A DNA stretch of 64,000 bases, taken from assembly GCA_014874185.1 (NCBI GenBank), contig JACWAF010000013.1, positions 24,854-88,853 of the forward strand, written 5' to 3'. The notes under the pieces were generated by a model that saw nothing but the letters and a program-made list of their open reading frames with translations, did no database searches and was not told the DNA's origin. The DNA comes from Nitrospirota bacterium. GTDB taxonomy: Bacteria; Nitrospirota; Thermodesulfovibrionia; Thermodesulfovibrionales; JdFR-88. The position numbers and the translations under genes were made by a program. This document shows positions 41,659 through 50,361 of the stretch, piece by piece (the first letter of the stretch is position 1; every line of letters starts with the position of its first letter).

Positions 41659-42639
41659 TTATCTTGCCACGTTAAGGCTGGCCGCGTAGCGGAGGGCCTC
41701 TTTCATGCTGCCGGGGTTGGCTGTGCCCTGCCAGGCAATGTCATAGGCCGTGCCGTGGTCCGGTGAGGTGCGGATGAACGGGAGGCCCACGGTTATGTTC
41801 ACGCCCTTGTCGAAGGCAATCATCTTTAGAGGCGCAAGCCCCTGGTCGTGGTACATGGCGATTACAATATCTGTCTCGCCCAGATAGGCCTTTCTGAAAA
41901 CCGTATCGGCCGGATGCGGCCCGGTGGCGTTTATCTTCTTCCTCCTTGCCTCTTTAATGGCCGGAGCGATCTCCCTTATCTCCTCGTCCCCGAAGAGCCC
42001 TTCCTCACCGGCGTGCGGATTGAGGCCGCAGACGGAGATCCGCGGCGCCTCGAACCCCAGCATCCATGCGGCCCTTTTTGCAAGGAGTATCTTTTCAAGC
42101 ACGGCCTTTCTGGTGATGAGCGGAGGCACATCCCTGATCGCCTTGTGGGTCGTAACCAGCAGGACCCTCAAGGGGCCGCCCACCAGCATCATCCCGTAAT
42201 CCGCCGTGTCCGTGAGGCTTGCCAGCATCTCGGTATGACCCGGAAACGGCACCCCGGCCATCTTCAAAGCGTCTTTCGATATGGGGGCCGTGCAGATGGC
42301 GTCAAGAAGGCCCGCCTGCAAGAGTTCGACCGCCTTCCTGATATAGCCGTAAGAGGCATTGCCCCCGGCGGCGCTTGGGGCGCCCTTTTTGAACTTGCCC
42401 GTCTCTCCATGCTGAATGACTTCGATGGCCCTGGAAGAGGGGCGGCTTTCAGAGGGCGATTGGATTGTTTTTATCTTAAGGGGGGACTTGACCAGCCGCA
42501 CGGCCTGGCGCATCACATCGGCATCCCCGATCACTATCGGGCTGCACATGAGGCGCACGCTCCTTGACGAGAGGGCCTTCACGATTATCTCCGGCCCCAC
42601 TCCGCCGGGCTCGCCCATGGTGACGGCGATCTTCCGCAT
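41659..42639 (-). CDS. pdxA: 4-hydroxythreonine-4-phosphate dehydrogenase
   Basis: A 326-residue NAD-dependent, metal-containing dehydrogenase of the DXP-independent-named PdxA family, acting in the E. coli-type pyridoxal phosphate pathway. VTMGEPGGVGPEIIVKAL is the N-terminal signature. CTAPISKDALKMAGVPFPGHTEML (metal His), CGLNPHAGEEGLFGDEEI, GPHPADTVFRKAYLGETDIVIAMYHDQGLAPLKM (metal His pair), and GLPFIRTSPDHGTAYDIAWQGTANPGS are all present. TAAAAT ends 8 nt before the ATG and there is no Shine-Dalgarno, again suggesting a leaderless mRNA. It is divergent from tyrS, with overlapping promoters. Confidence 0.96.
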   Translation of the reverse strand: MRKIAVTMGEPGGVGPEIIVKALSSRSVRLMCSPIVIGDADVMRQAVRLVKSPLKIKTIQSPSESRPSSRAIEVIQHGETGKFKKGAPSAAGGNASYGYIRKAVELLQAGLLDAICTAPISKDALKMAGVPFPGHTEMLASLTDTADYGMMLVGGPLRVLLVTTHKAIRDVPPLITRKAVLEKILLAKRAAWMLGFEAPRISVCGLNPHAGEEGLFGDEEIREIAPAIKEARRKKINATGPHPADTVFRKAYLGETDIVIAMYHDQGLAPLKMIAFDKGVNITVGLPFIRTSPDHGTAYDIAWQGTANPGSMKEALRYAASLNVAR

Positions 42640-42659
42640 ATGGCGTTATTTTACACAAA

Positions 42660-42688
42660 TTGACTGATTCCGAAATAGAGTTTAAGAT
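42660..42688 (+). promoter_or_regulatory. Promoter of tyrS
   Basis: TTGACT (42660-42665), 17 nt, TAAGAT (42683-42688) end 9 nt before the tyrS ATG at 42698. The short distance and lack of a Shine-Dalgarno suggest a leaderless or near-leaderless mRNA. The divergent pdxA -10 (42648-42653, minus strand) is close by. Confidence 0.55.
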
Positions 42689-42697
42689 ATTTCTTCC

Positions 42698-43897
42698 ATG
42701 ATAGACTCCAAAAAGCAGCTCGAGACAATAAAGCGCGGCACGGTGGAGATAATCCAGGAGGGCGAACTCCTTAAGAAGCTTGAAAAGGGCAGGCCCCTCA
42801 GGATAAAGGCCGGGTTCGACCCAACAGCCCCGGATATCCATATCGGGCATACCGTGCTCCTGGAGAAGATGCGCCAGTTCCAAGAGATGGGACACGAGGT
42901 CATTTTCCTTATGGGCGATTTCACCGGCATGATAGGCGACCCCAGCGGAAAAAGCGAGACACGTAAACCCCTCACCCGCGAAGAGGTGCTCGAAAACGCG
43001 AAGACCTACAAGGAACAGATATTCAAGATCCTTGACCCCGGAAAGACCATCATAGATTTCAACTCCCGCTGGATGAGCGCCTTGAAAGCGGATGAGCTTG
43101 TGAAGCTTGCAAGCCATTACACGGTGGCCCGCATGCTGGAGCGCGAGGACTTCAAAGAGCGCTTTACAAGCCAGAGCCCGATAAGCATCCACGAGTTTTT
43201 ATACCCCCTCATCCAGGGATACGATTCCGTTGAACTCCGCGCGGACGTGGAGCTTGGCGGCACGGACCAGAGGTTCAACCTTATCGTGGGCAGGGAGCTT
43301 CAGAAGGCATACGGGCAGGAGCCGCAGTGCCTGGTGCTGATGCCTCTTTTAGAGGGCCTGGACGGGGTGAAAAAGATGTCCAAGAGTCTTGGCAACTACA
43401 TCGGCATAAACGAACCCGCGCAGGAGATGTTCGGCAAGGTCATGTCCATATCGGACGGGCTCATGTTCCGCTACTACGAGCTTTTAAGCCATCTGTCAAA
43501 TGAAGGGCTTGAGGCCCTGAAAAGGGACGTGGCAAGCGGCTCCGTCCACCCGATGACGGCCAAGGAGGACCTCGCCATGGAGATTACCGCCCGCTACTGG
43601 GGGGCCGAGGAAGCCGGAAGGGCCAAAGACGGGTTCAATGCAGTTTTCAGAAAAAGGGAGCTTCCGGAGGAGATGCCCGTCTTCAGGCTGGAATGGGACG
43701 AAAAGACCGTCTGGCTCCCGAAGATTCTGAAGGCTGCGGGGCTTGCGGGAAGCACATCGGAGGCCCAGCGGCTTATAAAGCAGGGCGGCGTGAAGGTGAA
43801 CGACCGCGTGGTGGACGACCCTCACGCGGGGCTTGAAAAGGGCACATACGTTATCAAGGTGGGCAAAAGGAGGTTCGCAAAAATTGAACCCGCTTAG
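42698..43897 (+). CDS. tyrS: Tyrosyl-tRNA synthetase
   Basis: A 399-residue class I aminoacyl-tRNA synthetase of the type with a short N-terminus (TyrZ-like). [22 protein letters not shown] is the HIGH region. [53 protein letters not shown] and [14 protein letters not shown] (KMSKS) follow. The last 60 residues form an S4 RNA-binding domain ([21 protein letters not shown]). No T-box or attenuator is seen upstream; the gene has a consensus-like promoter 9 nt from the ATG. Confidence 0.97.
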   Translation: MIDSKKQLETIKRGTVEIIQEGELLKKLEKGRPLRIKAGFDPTAPDIHIGHTVLLEKMRQFQEMGHEVIFLMGDFTGMIGDPSGKSETRKPLTREEVLENAKTYKEQIFKILDPGKTIIDFNSRWMSALKADELVKLASHYTVARMLEREDFKERFTSQSPISIHEFLYPLIQGYDSVELRADVELGGTDQRFNLIVGRELQKAYGQEPQCLVLMPLLEGLDGVKKMSKSLGNYIGINEPAQEMFGKVMSISDGLMFRYYELLSHLSNEGLEALKRDVASGSVHPMTAKEDLAMEITARYWGAEEAGRAKDGFNAVFRKRELPEEMPVFRLEWDEKTVWLPKILKAAGLAGSTSEAQRLIKQGGVKVNDRVVDDPHAGLEKGTYVIKVGKRRFAKIEPA

Positions 43898-43909
43898 CAG
43901 CCCATTCTG

Positions 43910-44587
43910 ATGTATTCCTACGGCGAGGTCCTGGCCCGGCTCCTGATAGGCGCCCTGATGGGCGGCGTCATAGGGGTCGAACGGGAGACACATGGCCGGC
44001 CGGCAGGGCTCAGAACGCATCTCCTCGTCTCCCTTTCAGGCGTGCTCATAATGCTTATCTCCCAGAACCATTACAGGCTCCTTCCGGCAATAGAGCCCTC
44101 CTTTGTGCGCGTGGACCTGGGGAGGATAGTCTCCGGGGCCATAACGGGCGTAGGTTTCCTGGGGGCGGGCGTGATCATAAAGACCCGGGGCGCGATATAC
44201 GGGCTTACGACCGCCGCCTGCATCTGGATAGTCTTTGCCATGGGGCTCGCGGTCGGGGCCGGGATGTACCTGCCCGCGGTCGCGGTCTTTGTACTCACCT
44301 ATTTCACCCTTTGGATTTTAAGGAACATGGAAAAAAACCTGCCCAAAGATACGTTCAAGACGATCAGGGTAACCGGAGATGAAAAGCTGGATGAAGAGGC
44401 GCTCCGGGCGGCGATCAAAAAATACGGACAGGTGCTGGGACTGGAATACGAAAAAGATATCGAAGCGAAGACGGTGTCCTATATAGTGTCGGCCTCTTTC
44501 AAAAAAGAGATGCCTGTAAGGAATGTCCTTGAAGACATCTCTTTTCTCTCCGGCACGAAGACTATAAAAATAACTCAGAGCGGCTAA
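43910..44587 (+). CDS. MgtC/SapB-family membrane protein
   Basis: A 225-residue protein with an N-terminal MgtC domain. LLIGALMGGVIGVERETHGRPAGLRTHLLVSLSGVLIM, RIVSGAITGVGFLGAGVIIKTRGAIYGLTTAACIWIVFAMGLAVG contain the conserved ERE and GFLGAG motifs of the family. The C-terminal 80 residues are soluble, ACT-like. MgtC aids survival in low magnesium and inhibits ATP synthase in Salmonella, but most members are uncharacterised. It follows tyrS by 12 nt and may be transcribed with it. Confidence 0.88.
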   Translation: MYSYGEVLARLLIGALMGGVIGVERETHGRPAGLRTHLLVSLSGVLIMLISQNHYRLLPAIEPSFVRVDLGRIVSGAITGVGFLGAGVIIKTRGAIYGLTTAACIWIVFAMGLAVGAGMYLPAVAVFVLTYFTLWILRNMEKNLPKDTFKTIRVTGDEKLDEEALRAAIKKYGQVLGLEYEKDIEAKTVSYIVSASFKKEMPVRNVLEDISFLSGTKTIKITQSG

Positions 44588-44666
44588 TCTTCCTCCAGCA
44601 ATTGCCAGGGGGCGAACCCCTCACTGGTCCAACAAAGAAGTGATTGCTGTGTTAGAATCAAGGGTT

Positions 44667-46199
44667 ATGGCTAACAAAGGAAAGGTCTACCTGGTGGGCG
44701 CCGGGCCGGGCGATATAGGGCTCCTGACCGTGAAGGGCATGAGGTGCCTCAAAAAGGCCGATGTGGTGGTATATGATTTCCACCTGAACGCCCAGGTGCT
44801 GAACTATATAAAGGGCGAGGCGGAGTTCATCTACGCCGGCAAGCGCGGCGGCCGTCACACGATGACCCAGGACGAGATAAACCGCACGCTCCTGCGGGAG
44901 GCGAAGGCCGGAAAGACCGTCTGCCGTCTGAAGGGGGGCGACCCCTTCGTATTCGGCAGGGGGGGCGAAGAGGCCGAGGCCCTTGCCGAAGAGGGGATAG
45001 AGTTCGAGGTTGTCCCGGGCGTAAGCTCCTCGGTTGCGGCCCCGGCCTATGCGGGCATACCCCTTACCCACAGGAAATACTCATCTTCCTTCGCTGTCGT
45101 CCCCGGATATGAGGACATCACTAAGGAAAACTCCTCGATAGACTGGCAGAAGCTTGCCACCGGCGTGGGCACCCTTGTGATCCTGATGGCGGTAAAGAAC
45201 ATAGAGGCTTTGACCGGAAAGCTCATCCAATATGGAAGGCCGCCCGAAACCCCCGTGGCTGTGATACGATGGGGTACAAGGGCCGAACAGCGCACCCTGG
45301 TCAGCACCCTCTCCGAGGTGGCCGCCGCCATGAAAGAGAAAGAGATAAGGCCCCCCGCCGTGATAGTTATCGGTGAGGTGGTGAAGCTAAGGGACAAGCT
45401 TGCCTGGTTCGAGAAAAAGCCCCTCTTCGGGCACAGGATACTTGTGACCAGGGAGCACACGGAGGGCTTCGAGGAGCTTGAGGACCTGGGGGCGGAGGTG
45501 ATGGAATTCCCCACCCTGGAGATTAGGCCCCCTGAAAGCTGGGCGGAGCTGGACCAGGCCATTGAAGGTATAGACAGCTATGATTGGCTTATATTCACCA
45601 GCGGGACCGGGGTGAGGTATTTTTTCCGAAGGCTGAGGGAGCTTGGGAAGGACATCAGGAGCCTAAAGGGCCTGAAGATCTGCGCCATAGGCACAAAGAC
45701 CGCCTCCGCTGTTGAAAAGCTCTATCTGAAGGTGGACATGGTCCCCGGCGAGTTCAGGGCCGAAGGGCTGATAAAGGCCTTCTCCGAGGCGGGCGGCCTC
45801 AAAGGCCTGAAATTCCTTCTGCCAAGGGCCGGGGAGGCCAGGGAGATATTCCCTGAAAAGGTGCGTGAACTTGGGGGGCTGATAGACACCCCCGTCGCCT
45901 ACAGGGCGGTCCTTCCCGAGGCCAAAGGAAAGAGGCTGAAGAGGTTTCTGAAAGAGGGCAGGATCACCATAGCCGCCTTCACAAGCGGCGCCACGTTCAC
46001 GAATTTCGTCAGGATAATGGACGAGCCCCCGGCCGAGATATTCAAGGGGATTGCCATAGCCGCGATAGGCCCGGTCACTGCCGGAAGGATAGAGAAGGAA
46101 GGCCTGAAGGTGGAGATAATGCCTGCCTCTTCTACCACCCTGGCGCTTTCCGGGGCCATAAGGGACTGGGTGCTTGCGAATACAACCCCCACTTTATAG
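44667..46199 (+). CDS. cobA-hemD: Fused uroporphyrinogen-III C-methyltransferase / uroporphyrinogen-III synthase
   Basis: A 510-residue two-domain protein. The N-terminal half is a SAM-dependent uroporphyrinogen-III methyltransferase (GKVYLVGAGPGDIGLLTVKGM, YAGKRGGRHTMTQDEINRTLL, VCRLKGGDPFVFGRGGEEAEAL and GVSSSVAAPAYAGIPLTHR). From about residue 255 it continues as uroporphyrinogen-III synthase (ILVTREHTEGFEELEDLGAE, DWLIFTSGTGVRYFFRRL, AIGTKTASAVEKL, FTSGATFTNFVRIM). Together they make uroporphyrinogen III and precorrin-2, the branch point to siroheme, heme and cobalamin; fusions of this kind are common in anaerobes. I choose the ATG at 44667, since the conserved domain begins there; TAGAAT ends 8 nt before it. 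This links with the B12-controlled cbiA at the window start. Confidence 0.94.
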   Translation: MANKGKVYLVGAGPGDIGLLTVKGMRCLKKADVVVYDFHLNAQVLNYIKGEAEFIYAGKRGGRHTMTQDEINRTLLREAKAGKTVCRLKGGDPFVFGRGGEEAEALAEEGIEFEVVPGVSSSVAAPAYAGIPLTHRKYSSSFAVVPGYEDITKENSSIDWQKLATGVGTLVILMAVKNIEALTGKLIQYGRPPETPVAVIRWGTRAEQRTLVSTLSEVAAAMKEKEIRPPAVIVIGEVVKLRDKLAWFEKKPLFGHRILVTREHTEGFEELEDLGAEVMEFPTLEIRPPESWAELDQAIEGIDSYDWLIFTSGTGVRYFFRRLRELGKDIRSLKGLKICAIGTKTASAVEKLYLKVDMVPGEFRAEGLIKAFSEAGGLKGLKFLLPRAGEAREIFPEKVRELGGLIDTPVAYRAVLPEAKGKRLKRFLKEGRITIAAFTSGATFTNFVRIMDEPPAEIFKGIAIAAIGPVTAGRIEKEGLKVEIMPASSTTLALSGAIRDWVLANTTPTL

Positions 46200-46234
46200 A
46201 AGGCCGTTTATTTCTCTTTTTGCAGCATATACAA

Positions 46235-46240
46235 TATAAT
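46235..46240 (+). promoter_or_regulatory. -10 element 8 nt before the mannosyltransferase ATG
   Basis: A perfect TATAAT at 46235-46240 precedes the ATG at 46249 by 8 nt. There is no convincing -35 at 16-18 nt and no ribosome-binding site. Confidence 0.45.
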
Positions 46241-46248
46241 AATCTGCT

Positions 46249-46977
46249 ATGGCCGGGCCTCTTATAATACTCCCCACATATAAGGAGAGAGAATCCATTT
46301 CCATTGTGCTTGGCAAGATTTTCAGCCAGGGGGAGGCGGATGTCCTGGTAATAGACGACAATTCCCCGGACGGCACCGCCCAGGCAGTGGAAGGGGCCAT
46401 GCGCGCCGAAAAGAGGCTGCACCTTATAAAAAGACCCGGGAAGATGGGCCTGGGTACCGCCTATATCACCGGGTTCAAATGGGGGCTCGAAAACGGCTAT
46501 GACTGTTTCATAGAGATGGACTCCGACCTCTCGCACAACCCCGAGGACCTTTCCAGGTTCGCTGCGGCAATCGCCGGCGGGGCGGACCTTGTGGTGGGAT
46601 CCAGATACCTGGAGGGGAAAATAAGCGTTGTGGGGTGGGACTTCAGAAGGCTCCTCCTTTCGAAGCTGGGGAATTTCTATGCCGCCACCATCCTTGGCAT
46701 GGGGGCCACGGACCTCACCAGCGGCTACAGGGCATTTGACAGAAGGGCGCTTGAAGCCATAGACCTGGACACGGTGCGCTCCGAAGGATACGCCTTCCAG
46801 ATAGAGATGGCCTACCTGGTCTGGCATGCCGGACTCAAGCTGAGAGAAATACCGATAGTATTTACCGAAAGGGTAAGCGGGACGTCAAAGATGAGCAAAC
46901 AGATCGTCAATGAAGCGGTCCTTTTGCCCTGGAGGCTCAGGGCGTCCGCCCTGCTCGGCAATGGCCGCAAAAAATAA
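46249..46977 (+). CDS. Polyprenyl-phosphate mannosyltransferase (DPM1-like GT2)
   Basis: A 242-residue cytoplasmic glycosyltransferase resembling dolichol-phosphate mannose synthase without a membrane domain. LIILPTYKERESISIVLGKI, ADVLVIDDNSPDGTAQAVEGA, PGKMGLGTAYITGFKWGLENGYDCFIEMDSDLSHNPEDL (DxD-type metal site) and DLVVGSRYLEGK are classic for this group. TSGYRAFDRRALEAIDLDT and PIVFTERVSGTSKMS complete it. It would transfer mannose (or another hexose) from a nucleotide sugar to a polyprenyl phosphate on the inner membrane. The next gene encodes a large membrane protein with a GT-C-like motif, a likely user of the lipid-linked sugar. Confidence 0.9.
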   Translation: MAGPLIILPTYKERESISIVLGKIFSQGEADVLVIDDNSPDGTAQAVEGAMRAEKRLHLIKRPGKMGLGTAYITGFKWGLENGYDCFIEMDSDLSHNPEDLSRFAAAIAGGADLVVGSRYLEGKISVVGWDFRRLLLSKLGNFYAATILGMGATDLTSGYRAFDRRALEAIDLDTVRSEGYAFQIEMAYLVWHAGLKLREIPIVFTERVSGTSKMSKQIVNEAVLLPWRLRASALLGNGRKK

Positions 46978-47005
46978 AAAGAGAGGGTAGAAAGCCAGGG
47001 ATAAA

Positions 47006-48910
47006 ATGGGAAAGCAAAGCAACAGGAAGAAAGAGGCCCAGAAAAGGGAAAAGGGAAAACTGGAAACGGCTGAAATGGCTTTGCCGGAGCCTCCCAGCCA
47101 GGGGCGCATACCCATTTGGGCCTGGCATCTGCTGGCCCTGGTCTTCTTCGTGTGGGTATTCGGGATCACCACCAATTTCAGCCTGAACGACCCTGATATC
47201 TGGTGGCACCTGAAGACGGGGGAATTCATAGCGCATTCCCATCAGATCCCCTCCACGGACCCGTTCAACTATACCTCCCCCCATCCGCTCTCGCCGGAGC
47301 AGGAATGGGGCCTGAGGGCCAACTGGCTGTCGGACCTGATATTTTACGACGCTTCAGCGCTGGGCGGGCTTATGGGAGTGGGCTTCCTGCGGGGCATTCT
47401 GATTGTCTTGCCTATGTTCATCATATATCTATGGCTTACGGAACGGAAGGTCCGGCCCTGGGTTGCCCTCTCCGTGACCGCGCTGGCCAGTCTCATGCTG
47501 GCTACCCAGCTCTTCTATGCCTTCGAGCGCCCCCAGGGAATATCCTTCCTCTTCTCACTCCTTGCGATCCTCATCCTTGAGGAGCTTAAAAAGGGCAAAA
47601 AGGCTTATATAGCCGCCCTGGCAATATTGATGATCTTATGGGCCAATATCCACGGCGGCTTCATAGTGGGCAACGTGATAATAATGCTCTACATAGCGGG
47701 CGAGGCGGTCACCTGGGTTTATGGCAAGATAAGAAAAACCGGCCACCTGTTCAATCCCTACTTCTACGCCGGAACGGTGGGAGGCGTGCTTGCCTCCGGC
47801 ATAAACCCCAACGGGTATCATTTGTTCTATAACTACCTGATAGGGCTCGCCACCATGTTCCTGGGCAATTTGAAGCGCGCCATAACGCACCAGACCGGGG
47901 GGTGGGTGGCCGAGGTGGTGCTTGAATACAAGCCGCTTATCTATTTCTACAAGGACCTTTATTACCACTGGATAATGTACTATTGGATTTTCCTGGGCAT
48001 TCTGTTCGTGCTGCTCACGGTGAAGTACATAGTAAAGAAGAAAGTGGACATGACGGAGCTGTTCACGGTGCTCTTCACGTCCTTCTTCGCCAATTACTAC
48101 GCGAGGGGGATAATGTTCTCCCTGATCATCGCCAGCTTCTATTTCGGCAAGAGCGTCTACGAGCTAAGGGACATCAAGGGGAAGGGGAAAATCTCGCCGC
48201 AGGCGGCCCGCGCCATACCGCTGTCGTTTGCGGTCGTTTGCCTCCTCCTTTCGCTGAGCTTCGTGAAATATATAAGCTCGCCATACGGGTGGGCGCTGAA
48301 ACCCAAGGTCACGAAGGAATGGGTCACGCCCTGGTATCCGATGGGCGCCGTCCAGTTCATAAAGCAGGAGAAGATCGCCCCCCCAATGTACAATTTCTAT
48401 ACCTGGGGCGGCTTCCTGATATGGTCCATGTACCCGGACTACCAGGTCTTCATAGACGGCAGGGCGCTGAATGATAAAATAAACAGGGACGCCGACGCGA
48501 TCCTGAAGAGCTATCCGGACTGGCAGCAGCTGATGAACCAATACAACTTCAATTTCCTGGTCATACCGGTCATCTTCAGGGAATCCGGCCACATAATCCC
48601 GATGGCCATTTCCCTGGTCAATGACAATGACTGGAAGCTTGTCTACCTGGCCAACAACAGCGCCGTGTTCGTGCGAAATATACCCAAAAACCGGGAGATC
48701 ATAGACAGGTATCAAATCGACAAACGGAACATCTACAAGGAAATAGTGAACATAGAGGACGTCCTCCTCTACTCGGCCCCGGGCAATCCCATTTACAACA
48801 TGAGCAAGGCCGACGCCCTTTACGCCCTTGGCTACAAGAACCAGGCCAGGACGATTTACCAGTCCCTTCCAAACGGCATGGCCGTTTTCCAGGAGAAGTA
48901 CGGCCAGTAA
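47006..48910 (+). CDS. Multipass membrane protein, predicted GT-C glycosyltransferase
   Basis: A 634-residue protein I cannot name precisely. A basic, charged N-terminal 30 residues lead to about ten membrane segments up to residue 430, then a soluble domain. The first loop has SLNDPDIWWHLKTGEFIAHS, with a DPD-x-WWH-x-x-x-GE pattern followed by PSTDPFNYTSP and NWLSDLIFYDA. This acidic first loop is characteristic of a large group of predicted GT-C-fold transferases using lipid-phosphate sugars. The soluble end contains VFIDGRALND and YNFNFLVIPVIFRES. It follows the polyprenyl-phosphate mannosyltransferase by 28 nt, so a role in adding that sugar to protein or glycan outside the membrane is likely. 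Confidence 0.7.
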   Translation: MGKQSNRKKEAQKREKGKLETAEMALPEPPSQGRIPIWAWHLLALVFFVWVFGITTNFSLNDPDIWWHLKTGEFIAHSHQIPSTDPFNYTSPHPLSPEQEWGLRANWLSDLIFYDASALGGLMGVGFLRGILIVLPMFIIYLWLTERKVRPWVALSVTALASLMLATQLFYAFERPQGISFLFSLLAILILEELKKGKKAYIAALAILMILWANIHGGFIVGNVIIMLYIAGEAVTWVYGKIRKTGHLFNPYFYAGTVGGVLASGINPNGYHLFYNYLIGLATMFLGNLKRAITHQTGGWVAEVVLEYKPLIYFYKDLYYHWIMYYWIFLGILFVLLTVKYIVKKKVDMTELFTVLFTSFFANYYARGIMFSLIIASFYFGKSVYELRDIKGKGKISPQAARAIPLSFAVVCLLLSLSFVKYISSPYGWALKPKVTKEWVTPWYPMGAVQFIKQEKIAPPMYNFYTWGGFLIWSMYPDYQVFIDGRALNDKINRDADAILKSYPDWQQLMNQYNFNFLVIPVIFRESGHIIPMAISLVNDNDWKLVYLANNSAVFVRNIPKNREIIDRYQIDKRNIYKEIVNIEDVLLYSAPGNPIYNMSKADALYALGYKNQARTIYQSLPNGMAVFQEKYGQ

Positions 48911-48962
48911 GGGGCAGACTGGAATTTGAAATGCCTGGAGAGCGGCGGAGATGGCGGGGAGG

Positions 48963-49553
48963 CTACTCGATCAGCTTCTGGACTATTTCCTTGCAGTGCC
49001 AGGCGATCGCCTTGAAGGCGTCCAGAAGGTCCAGGTAGATCGAAGACCCCTTCGGCATGCAAAGGCCCTCTATGAGCCTTTCTTCGTGCAGGGTGGCGAA
49101 ATCGTTGGCGCTCATTATAATGGCAAGCTCCGCCTCGCGCACATAGCCCGCTATCAGGGTGTTTCTGGCAAGGAGCATGTCCGAGGTATTAGTGATGATA
49201 TCCATGACTTTTTCGAAGAGAAAATTTATCTCGTCCACGGCCTTGTCGCTGAAGAGGACGCCCTCCGCGTTCTTCACCCGCACGGCCCTGGCGATGTTGT
49301 CCATGTAATCGCCTATTCTCTCCAGGTGGCCGGGAATGGAGATGTATCTGGCTAGGGGCCCCTCCTGACGTGATACTTCCGCAAGTCTGAAGGTGAGGGA
49401 TTTTTCGGATTCGTGTACCTCACGGGTAAGCGCCTGCACCTGGTCCAGGAAATTGGTCTTCCCGTAAATAAAACTCCTCTGCAAGAGGTCCATCGCCTCC
49501 GTTATTTTCGGGAAGAGCCGGTAGATATCTTCGATCATCTCCTTAGCCGACAC
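48963..49553 (-). CDS. PhoU-like helical protein
   Basis: A 196-residue all-helical protein resembling one to two PhoU repeats. QVQALTREVHESEKSLTFRLAEVS, YISIPGHLERIGDYMDNIARAVRVK and LLARNTLIAGYVREAELAIIM match the PhoU helix pattern with its E-x-x-x-D metal-binding residues (HLERIGDYMDNIA). PhoU proteins help control phosphate uptake and the PhoR kinase, but no pst or pho gene is beside it, so substrate and partner are unknown. The start appears to be GTG with GGAGGACC upstream. Confidence 0.8.
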   Translation of the reverse strand: MSAKEMIEDIYRLFPKITEAMDLLQRSFIYGKTNFLDQVQALTREVHESEKSLTFRLAEVSRQEGPLARYISIPGHLERIGDYMDNIARAVRVKNAEGVLFSDKAVDEINFLFEKVMDIITNTSDMLLARNTLIAGYVREAELAIIMSANDFATLHEERLIEGLCMPKGSSIYLDLLDAFKAIAWHCKEIVQKLIE

Positions 49554-49859
49554 GCAGGGTCCTCCAAAAGAGTCAATGGACGAATATCCCTTATTTAGAT
49601 TATCAGATTAAATACCTGTTCTGCAAAAAGCTTTTTTTCAGTGCGAAAGGCATCTCTTTTGACGCTTATAAAGGCAGGCGGCCCGGCCCTTCCGGCAGAC
49701 CTCCGGCGCGCGGTCTTGACCCGGTCTCCCGTTTTAATGAATAATGATTCCTGCCCCTTTTTCAGTCCTGCCGGGGGCCGGCCCTCACTGGCGGCTCCGG
49801 CAGGGGTGTGAGGGGCACGCGAATCACCACCTATTGAATTGGGTTAAGGGGGTTTTCTC
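49554..49859. other. Intergenic region with interleaved stems
   Basis: No gene was found in these 306 nt between the divergent PhoU-like and lipoprotein genes. Two GC-rich stems interleave: CCTGCCGG (49767-49774) with CCGGCAGG (49797-49804), and CCCTCAC (49782-49788) with GTGAGGG (49808-49814). This is the order of an H-type pseudoknot or of two alternative hairpins. A further palindrome GGGCCGGCCC lies at 49775-49784. It ends about 45 nt before the lipoprotein start, so it could be a leader RNA; it could equally be an intergenic repeat. Confidence 0.4.
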
Positions 49860-50291
49860 ATGAAAAAGCTTTTTACGTTCTCTTTTTTAATGATCAGCGC
49901 GCTCTTTGTTTTTTCAGCCTGCTCCAAAAAGCAGATAAAGCCGGTCCCGCAGGATGTGACCCTTTCCCAGCAGGCGTTCAGCGTCCTGGACCAGGTAAGA
50001 AAGGCCTATCTTGAAAAGAACGACCAGGCGCTTAAAAATCTGACAACAGAAGAAGGCTACTCCGAATTACAGAAGGAGACAAAGCCCTTCGACTCCGCCC
50101 AGCTTACCTTTGATCCCAGGTGGGTGGAGATGAAAGGCGAGACCGTAACGGTGAACGTGGAATGGAACGGCACATGGGTGAAGGCCGGAAAGAAGACGTC
50201 GGACCGCGGCATGGCCATATTCGAGCTTAACGACCGGCCTCTGAAATTGAACAGGATACTTAAAGGGAGCCCGTTCAAGGACCCGCAATAA
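49860..50291 (+). CDS. Small lipoprotein, function unknown
   Basis: A 143-residue exported lipoprotein. The signal peptide MKKLFTFSFLMISALFVFSA is followed by the lipobox Cys (FSAC at residues 18-21). The mature part has a helix (SQQAFSVLDQVRKAYLEKNDQALKNL) and then a beta-rich half (LTFDPRWVEMKGETVTVNVEWNGTW, GMAIFELND) reminiscent of NTF2-like or SnoaL-type folds used by stress and sporulation lipoproteins. I do not recognise a specific family. AAGGGGG precedes the ATG by 8 nt. It stands alone, ahead of purL by 70 nt. Confidence 0.8.
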   Translation: MKKLFTFSFLMISALFVFSACSKKQIKPVPQDVTLSQQAFSVLDQVRKAYLEKNDQALKNLTTEEGYSELQKETKPFDSAQLTFDPRWVEMKGETVTVNVEWNGTWVKAGKKTSDRGMAIFELNDRPLKLNRILKGSPFKDPQ

Positions 50292-50361
50292 GCCCAGAAC
50301 AGGAATGCCCCGGCTTCGATATGTTAATATAATCTATCACTCTTTTTAGGTTGTCCGGATT

